A DNA stretch of 8,817 nucleotides from an uncultured Leucothrix sp. GTDB taxonomy: Bacteria; Pseudomonadota; Gammaproteobacteria; Thiotrichales; Thiotrichaceae. The translations under genes were made by a program, and so were the position numbers. The stretch spans positions 1 through 8,817 of the forward strand of contig CALKXC010000102.1 of NCBI GenBank assembly GCA_938004025.1, in the 5' to 3' direction. Positions 1 through 6,500 of this stretch are shown in pieces. The notes beneath the pieces are model-generated. The model had not been told where the DNA came from and made no database searches. It saw only the letters and a list, made by a program, of their open reading frames with translations. Numbering within the stretch: position 1 is the first letter of the stretch; each line of letters begins with the position of its first letter.

Positions 1-6
1 AATTGT

Positions 7-1110
7 ATGAGAGAGAACCGCAAACCCCTGTTGCAGCGTGCGCCCATCCTTATGATGCCGCTTTTGGTGATGGCCTTATCGGCCTCACTAGCTAAATTGC
101 TATGGATGGTTGTTTCTCCAGTGCAAGACGTATCGGCATCGCCCATTATGACGGCAATAGCACCGATACAAGCCCAGCAAAACACCAACTTTGGGCGTAT
201 TATTGCCGATAACCATTTGTTTGGTGAGGTTCCTAGAGCAGCTCCCGTTCTCCCTCAAGCAGCAGTAGCACAACAAGCCCCGCCGCCTCCGCCAGCCAAG
301 CCAGTCGAACCTCCTATAAAACTAAGCTTGCACGGTCTCTGGGCCAAAAAACGCTCTGAAGGCCGTACGGATGATAGTTTCAAAGCGATACCAATCCAAA
401 CCAGTGGAGACGATACTCAAGACTTGATATCCAAACTCAACGCGGAATTAGACTCACTGTTTGTTCTTAACGTTGCAAAGTCTGCTAAGAACATTCCACC
501 AAAGAAATCCCGTGGCAAAGCGTTTGCTATCATTTCTCAAGCTGGTGGCGAACAAAAAATGTATTCCGAAGGTGAGAATATTGCCGATGCGGTAAAGATC
601 ATCGAAATATATGCAGACAAAGTGGTTGTTGAAAACCGTGGTGTCACACAAGAAATCTTCCTATCTGATGGTGATAACACCACCGTTACTACCAGTGCTC
701 CTAGGAGCATCCCACAATCAGCCAGTGTCGCCGGTGGTCAAGGCAGTCCTCCACCGAACTCAGAATCGGCTCCTCGCAGAAGAGCCGAGAATCTAGGTCA
801 GCAAGATCTGCGAACGTTACGCTCGGATATAATGAACGACGTGTCTATTCTCGCTCAATTCTCAGCGCCAGAACCGCTTCTGATGGATGGGGAAGTTAAA
901 GGCTTTCGATTGCACCTGAGTAATCGCTTGAGATTGTTATACCAAATAGGCTTTAGGCCTGGTGATGTCATTACAGAGCTGAATGGCGTCAGGCTTAATG
1001 ATCCAGATACGATTCAGCAAACGCTTTATAACTTTATAGGGTCAGAGCAATTGTCAGTCAGCGTGATGCGAGGTCAACAGGAAGAGACCTTCCGTTATAA
1101 CTTTGATTAA
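7..1110 (+). CDS. gspC: Type II secretion system protein C (GspC), with PDZ-type C-terminal domain
   Basis: GspC-family bitopic inner-membrane protein of 367 residues. It couples the type II secretion platform to the outer-membrane secretin GspD and helps recruit substrates. Seen in the sequence: a short basic N-terminus (MRENRK), one hydrophobic segment at about residues 13-36, then a periplasmic part. That part has the family-typical N-H-LFG motif (residues 69-73), a proline-rich linker (91-104), and HR-domain strands at about 105-113 and 171-218. A polar linker follows (219-270), then a PDZ-type domain (about 290-367) with the pattern G-F-R-L ... GFRPGDVITELNGVRL. The protein is longer than most GspC because about 57 residues are inserted inside the HR domain. 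ATG at 7 gives a natural N-terminus, but only six bases precede it, the frame is open leftward, and no ribosome binding site can be judged. Downstream lies convergent pbpC rather than gspD. A GspC-like PDZ protein from a divergent system is the alternative. Confidence 0.88.
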   Translation: MRENRKPLLQRAPILMMPLLVMALSASLAKLLWMVVSPVQDVSASPIMTAIAPIQAQQNTNFGRIIADNHLFGEVPRAAPVLPQAAVAQQAPPPPPAKPVEPPIKLSLHGLWAKKRSEGRTDDSFKAIPIQTSGDDTQDLISKLNAELDSLFVLNVAKSAKNIPPKKSRGKAFAIISQAGGEQKMYSEGENIADAVKIIEIYADKVVVENRGVTQEIFLSDGDNTTVTTSAPRSIPQSASVAGGQGSPPPNSESAPRRRAENLGQQDLRTLRSDIMNDVSILAQFSAPEPLLMDGEVKGFRLHLSNRLRLLYQIGFRPGDVITELNGVRLNDPDTIQQTLYNFIGSEQLSVSVMRGQQEETFRYNFD

Positions 1111-1115
1111 TCCTT

Positions 1116-1131
1116 AATAGCCCCTGCTATT
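1116..1131. terminator. Short hairpin at the convergent gspC/pbpC junction, possible weak terminator
   Basis: A perfect 6-bp inverted repeat, AATAGC / GCTATT, with a CCCT loop sits between the two converging genes. Its right arm includes the pbpC stop codon. The stem is short and AT-rich, and neither side has a convincing run of T (TTCTTGG on the + side). A rho-independent terminator is therefore weakly supported. An overlapping AT palindrome (ATTAA-TCC-TTAAT, 1106-1118) could compete with it. Confidence 0.25.
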
Positions 1132-3538
1132 CTTGGCTGAGCACTTCAAAATGCTGCGACACGCTTCTGCCGGACTCATCAACCACGGTGAGCTCATGCT
1201 TGCCAGCATTAATCCAAACCGCTTGCTGATGAAAGGTCTCGGTCATGCCTAGAAAGGTATTATTTAAATGCCAGAATAGTCTAGACGTTGGATCTCTGTG
1301 AATCGCTTTAAAAACCACCTTACTACGCTCATTACCTAAATCTTTAGGAATATAGATCTGGGTGTTTCGACGGGGGTAAACCAAAGAAATTGGCCTATCT
1401 CCTGAGGCGTCAGAGACGGTTTGAGTTTCACAATCACTTCGCCAAGTTGGCAATGATTGATAGTTAGCATGAAACTGTTGATAGTAGAACGCTTGATCAG
1501 GTGGCAATACAAACCACTGTCTCGCTTGCATTCTGCCCACTGACTCACAGCCACTGTGAACTCGTACAATCCCCTCGTCACCGTCAACCACATGGATTCG
1601 CTGGTGGTAGGGTGATGTGCGCTCGAAATGAGTTCCCTTAGGAACCTTGTAAGCTTCAGATTCACATAAATCATTGGCAAGGAAACCATCATTTTTGCAA
1701 AGCTGGATTGTTTTCATTTGGTCAACAGGTTGCTTAAACCATGAGCGACTCGGTAGTCGATTAAACATATCAAACATCATCGGTGCCGCTAATTTGACTC
1801 CTGTTACACCTGGCCTACCATCTCCTTTGGCATTACCAATCCATACGCCAACGGTGTAATCAGGCGTTACTCCTATCGCCCAAGCGTCTCGATGACCAAA
1901 GCTAGTCCCGGTTTTCCATGCTATTTTTTGCGTGCTGTTAAAGCGTTTCCAAAAACCAGCATTACCCGGGCGGGTAACCTCGAGCAATGATTGCAGCGTC
2001 ATCCAAGACGTCGCTGGGCTAATCGTATTGCGGTGAGAGGTTTGCGTCAGTTTGTTTAAGCCCAGAACATTATCTTTATCTGTTTTATCGTGAGCCGTTA
2101 AAATGGCCTGTTTGTAGAACCGCCAGTTCTCTGGTTTTTCTTGCTGGGCAATGTATGCAAAATTAGCGTAAAGGGCTGTAAGCTCCCACAAGCTAGCTTC
2201 AGCGCCGCCCAAAATTAGCGGCAAACCATAGTCACGAGCGTTTCGGTGTAAATGTTTTAGGCCCATTTGCTTTAAAGCATCGAGAAATCGCTCCACACCG
2301 TGATAACTCAGCATATTTACCGCAGGGATGTTCAGGGAGCTAGCTAAAGCATCACGCGCCCTCACAGCTCCTCGGAAGTCTCGAAAGAAATTCTTAGGTC
2401 GATAACCTGAGTAACGAATGGGGGTGTCATCTACTAGCGTTTCCGGCAATATTTCTCCTTGCTGAATCATATTGGCGAATAAAAAAGGCTTTAAGGTACT
2501 TCCTGTGCTTCGTGGTCTTTGCACTAAATCAATTGCCAAACCGTTTTTATCAGCTTTCACGCTCGGTGCATTTCCAACATAAGCCAGTACCTCAAAGCTA
2601 CGATTATCAATGACTAGCATCGCAAGGTTATTTACATCACTTTGCAATAACGTTTGTGCATGATGCTTTGCAATCTGCATAGCCGAACGCTGCATCCCGT
2701 GATTGATACTCGTCTCGAACCTTGGCACCTTATTCGGATCCCGCGATCGCTGATGATCCTGCAATAAAGTGTCTAATAGATGAGGTGCCATTCGTGGCAG
2801 CGGTTTTGGCCTAAGCGGTAAGGATTCGGTAATGGCTAAGTCATAATCCAACGTTGAGATGACTTGCTGCTCCTGTAATCGCAGTAATAAGCGATCTCTT
2901 TTCTGTTTTAGCTGTTGGCGAGAGCGACCGATATGAATCAGTCCAGGGCTATTTGGCAATACGGCAAGCATGGCACTTTCTGCCCATGATAGTTTATGCT
3001 GGCTGCGCCCAAAATATCGCCAAGCAGCGGCCTCTAGCCCTACCACGTTCCCGCCAAAAGGAGCATGGCTTGCATATAAACTTAGGATTTCATCTTTGCT
3101 ATGACGCATTTCTAAGCGAACTGCTTTTAAAGCTTCTAACACTTTATTCCATAGGGTTCGCGGTGGATTCTGCTGAGAGAGGCGAATGGTTTGCATCGAT
3201 AGCGTACTGCCGCCACTCACAACCTTGCCTTGACTGAGGTTAAGATAAACAGCTCGCGCAACTGCTAAAGGATCTACTCCAGGATGATAATTGAAGCGCT
3301 TGTCTTCAAATGCGATCAGCGCGGCCGCAAATTTATCAGGCACTCGGTTTACGGGTGGAAATCGCCACTGTTCATCAGTAGCGATGTGAGCCCCCAGTAA
3401 ATTGCCCTCTCGGCTCAGCGCAACCGATGAATACGGAGCATCAAACAGCCGCGTCGGTAGGCTGTGGTAAAACCAAGCTACCGACACTAACAATAGAGTT
3501 AAGCCAACAAAGTATGGCGTAGGCCGTTTGGTGATCAT
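1127..3538 (-). CDS. pbpC: Penicillin-binding protein 1C, bifunctional glycosyltransferase/transpeptidase
   Basis: Class A penicillin-binding protein of the PBP1C type, 803 residues (E. coli PbpC is about 770). It is anchored in the inner membrane and acts on peptidoglycan in the periplasm. Domains in order: an N-terminal membrane anchor (about 9-25); a GT51 glycosyltransferase with FEDKRFNYHPGVDP (77-90, catalytic Glu78) and GGSTLSMQ (109-116); a transpeptidase with SxxK at Ser347-Lys350 (GSTLKPF), SxN at Ser401-Asn403, and KTGT at 542-545; and a C-terminal PBP1C domain (about 700-803) after a segment with four cysteines (614, 625, 664, 703). All catalytic motifs are intact. The start is well fixed, because an in-frame TAG lies directly before the ATG. 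The gene begins 11 bases after the last base of the macroglobulin stop, with only a weak GTGGA-like ribosome binding site, so translational coupling is likely. PBP1C function is poorly understood in general; its pairing with macroglobulin suggests wall repair after envelope damage. Confidence 0.97.
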   Translation of the reverse strand: MITKRPTPYFVGLTLLLVSVAWFYHSLPTRLFDAPYSSVALSREGNLLGAHIATDEQWRFPPVNRVPDKFAAALIAFEDKRFNYHPGVDPLAVARAVYLNLSQGKVVSGGSTLSMQTIRLSQQNPPRTLWNKVLEALKAVRLEMRHSKDEILSLYASHAPFGGNVVGLEAAAWRYFGRSQHKLSWAESAMLAVLPNSPGLIHIGRSRQQLKQKRDRLLLRLQEQQVISTLDYDLAITESLPLRPKPLPRMAPHLLDTLLQDHQRSRDPNKVPRFETSINHGMQRSAMQIAKHHAQTLLQSDVNNLAMLVIDNRSFEVLAYVGNAPSVKADKNGLAIDLVQRPRSTGSTLKPFLFANMIQQGEILPETLVDDTPIRYSGYRPKNFFRDFRGAVRARDALASSLNIPAVNMLSYHGVERFLDALKQMGLKHLHRNARDYGLPLILGGAEASLWELTALYANFAYIAQQEKPENWRFYKQAILTAHDKTDKDNVLGLNKLTQTSHRNTISPATSWMTLQSLLEVTRPGNAGFWKRFNSTQKIAWKTGTSFGHRDAWAIGVTPDYTVGVWIGNAKGDGRPGVTGVKLAAPMMFDMFNRLPSRSWFKQPVDQMKTIQLCKNDGFLANDLCESEAYKVPKGTHFERTSPYHQRIHVVDGDEGIVRVHSGCESVGRMQARQWFVLPPDQAFYYQQFHANYQSLPTWRSDCETQTVSDASGDRPISLVYPRRNTQIYIPKDLGNERSKVVFKAIHRDPTSRLFWHLNNTFLGMTETFHQQAVWINAGKHELTVVDESGRSVSQHFEVLSQE

Positions 3539-3549
3539 CTATCCACTGA

Positions 3550-6500
3550 CTATTCGGTGGTATCAGCTTTTATCCATCGTTCGATGACTTTACGGCCATT
3601 AAATCGAATGAAATACCAAAGCTTGCCATCAGCCGCTTTTTCTTCCTTCAACACGGTCACTTTATCACCCGCAATCACAAACATTTTGGTGACCTGATCC
3701 TCACTCATGCCATCGTATAGCTTTGAACGCTTAGACTTTATGATCTTAGTCAGCAGCGGCTTTTCCTTTTCAAGCGCATCCGGTTTTACTATATGTACCC
3801 ATTTCCCGCGCTCACGTGCTTGGAAATTGCCATCGTACATTCCTTCAACGCTAATTGCCGGAACATAGAACTGACCAAGGTAAGATGCATTAGCAACGAG
3901 ACTAAAGGCTTTCTCTTCACCTTTTTTAAGGTCGAAATAATAGTGAATGCGGTCATCACGAAGGTCTTTATGGTCGTAGACGGCTCCGGACTTAGGCTGC
4001 TCCAAATCATTTAGAATTTCCCAACCTGCCGCAACGGGCAAGGTAAGCGCAAGGTATTCAGCATTCATTGGCGAGTCATTACTAACGGTGACCGTCATTT
4101 TAACATCAGTCCCTTGTGCAATCTTACTACCATTAGGCAAGCTTCCCCACTCCAACTCGCTATCCTTCTTATTGTCTTCGTAGAAGGTTTTGATGCTCAA
4201 GCCTTTACTTAGGTTTTTCTCATCGCCAATGGGAGGCACACCATGTGAAATCACACTGGCATACAAGCGAATACCACCCGTGTTTTTGATGCCTAACGCA
4301 GCATCCTGAGTTGCAATCAAACTACTTGAGAATAAAGGCTTATCACTCTCAATCGCAGTAGGCTGCAAACTATTCATGGTGTAGTCAGCCGTAAAGAATT
4401 GCTTATCGTCACCTAAATAGCGACTTGCAGCCATCAACGCCCAAGCAATACCTTGCGTACTCTGGAATTCATCCTCTCCAAGCTTTTCGCCAATTCTTTC
4501 AAGCAGGAGGCTGGCATTTTCTTTCTTATCCAAAGCCACCAAGTTGCTTAGCTGGATACCTAAATCACCGAGGTGCGAGCTGAACGTATTATCACGCTGC
4601 TGATTAACATCGACATTAGGTTGGAGCCCATCGACGACACTTGCAGCGGCGTCGCTTTGACCCACGGATGAATAAGCAGAAGCCAGCATCCAACGTGCTT
4701 TTGTATTCAAATCAGTCGACTCACGCAAACGATTCATCGCACCCATTTGTGGTTTCTTTGCGAGTGATAACACATACAAACGGTAGGCTTGAGTATGTGA
4801 ATCGTTCATCTCGATATCTTGCTCCCATCGCTGCGCTGCTGACTCTTGATACGTTAACCAAGATGACAGCATAGCGGGCGGCACTAGATAACCCGCTTTT
4901 TTAGCCTCGATAAGGAAATGCCCAGCATAGATACTCGCCCAAGCATTTTGTGAGTCGCCGCCAGGCCAATAATTAAACTCACCCTGCGCATTTTGAAATT
5001 TACGCATGCCTTCAACCGCAGCACTCACATGATCCTGGATCTGCTTTTGGCGATCATCCGTAAGCTGCATCAATTGATTCAGATATAACTGAGGGAACGC
5101 CGCAGAAGTCGTCTGCTCCAAACAGCCATGCGGGTAACGTAATAAATAATTTAAGTGACGATCCAGATTTAACGGCGGAACCGCAGATAACTCCAGTGAA
5201 GCATGATTAGTCCCTTTCAGTCCGTAAGGCTTAAAGTCGTGCACCCAAGTTTTTCCGGGATCAATACTCTGCGTAGCGACTCGCGTCGTTTCCTTATTGG
5301 CACGGCGAATATCGATGAACACTTCAGACTCTGAAACGTGCTCACCACTCGTTGCGGCAAACTTTAATCGCGCTTTACCCACTCGACTCTTAGTCTTTAA
5401 CGTAAGGAATCCAAGCTTTTCACCCGTTTTTGCAAAATCTATCAATTTAGCTCTAGGACCAACGACTTCAAAGAGTCCATCGGTTTCCACATCAAGCGTT
5501 ACCTGTTTGATGCTGTCATCCGTTACAAATAACGTAACCGGTACATCAAACGTTTCCTCTGTGCCCAGTACCCGCGGGAGACTAGCTTGCATAATTAGAG
5601 GCTGACGAACAAATATTTCTTGATCCGCTTTACCAAATGCACCTTGATCAGCAGCAACTAACATGGCTCTAACCGCACCAAGATAAGGTGGCAGCGTCAC
5701 TTCATGTGTTTTTGTCTCACCCGCTTCAAGCTTAAATGGCCCCATCACCTTAACCACAGGCGGGAAGCGTCGTTTGCGGTTTTCGTCAGGATTACGCTCG
5801 CCTTGACCACCACCAATCGCCAACATGCGTTCTAACTTTCCACTGTAAGCACCGATGACCGAATCGAACAGATCCCAAGTATTAACGCCCAACGCTTCTT
5901 TAACGTAAAACTCCCGATGTAAGTCAGGTGTTTTAAAGTTGGTCAGCCCAAGCAAACCTTCGTCGACTACAGCAAGCGTGTAACTCATTGCTTTACCACT
6001 GCTTTCAGAGACTTTAATTTGCTGGGTCGTCTCAGGTTTCCACTCTAAGTCTGCTTCTATCACAGGCTTCAGATAAGTCTCAGGATCTGCCACCTCTATT
6101 GGCACGATGCCATAAAGGCGCAAAGGCCGCTCGTTAGATTTACCCTTGTGTGGCTGAAGTAACGTCACCTGCACATAAGCATTTGGCGACATTTCTGGTG
6201 TGATTGGCAGCTCTACCTGCGTACGCTCACCATCAAACTCTATCCATTGCTGACTGAGAATTTCGCTTCCCGTCTCAACCGTTAACAAGGCACGTCCAAC
6301 GGTCGCTTTTGGCAACTGCACTGTCGCGGTTTCACCTACGGTATAAGCCGTTTTATCGGTAAATAAATTCAAACGGCTCGCTGCACCACTGCCCTCTTCT
6401 TGAGCACGCCCTGCCCAGCCAGGCCAGTCCACATAAACCGTTTTACCCGAGCAATGCTCGCCATTCATGTCGCAGGCACGTACCAAATAGCGACCCCAAT

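Noticed and set aside
241..320. Proline-rich stretch of gspC considered as a repeat or frameshift
   Set aside because: The reading frame is intact on both sides, and proline-rich linkers at this place are usual between the membrane segment and the HR domain of GspC.
2742..2749. GCGATCGC octamer resembling the cyanobacterial HIP1 palindrome
   Set aside because: It is a single occurrence inside pbpC, and nothing else suggests a cyanobacterium.
2953..3237. Open frame of about 94 codons on the + strand, opposite pbpC
   Set aside because: It overlaps the conserved glycosyltransferase domain of pbpC and shows no domain or credible ribosome binding site.
5297..5605. Open frame of about 100 codons on the + strand, opposite the macroglobulin gene
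   Set aside because: It lies wholly inside a well-supported gene on the other strand, has no recognisable domain, and its composition looks like a shadow frame.
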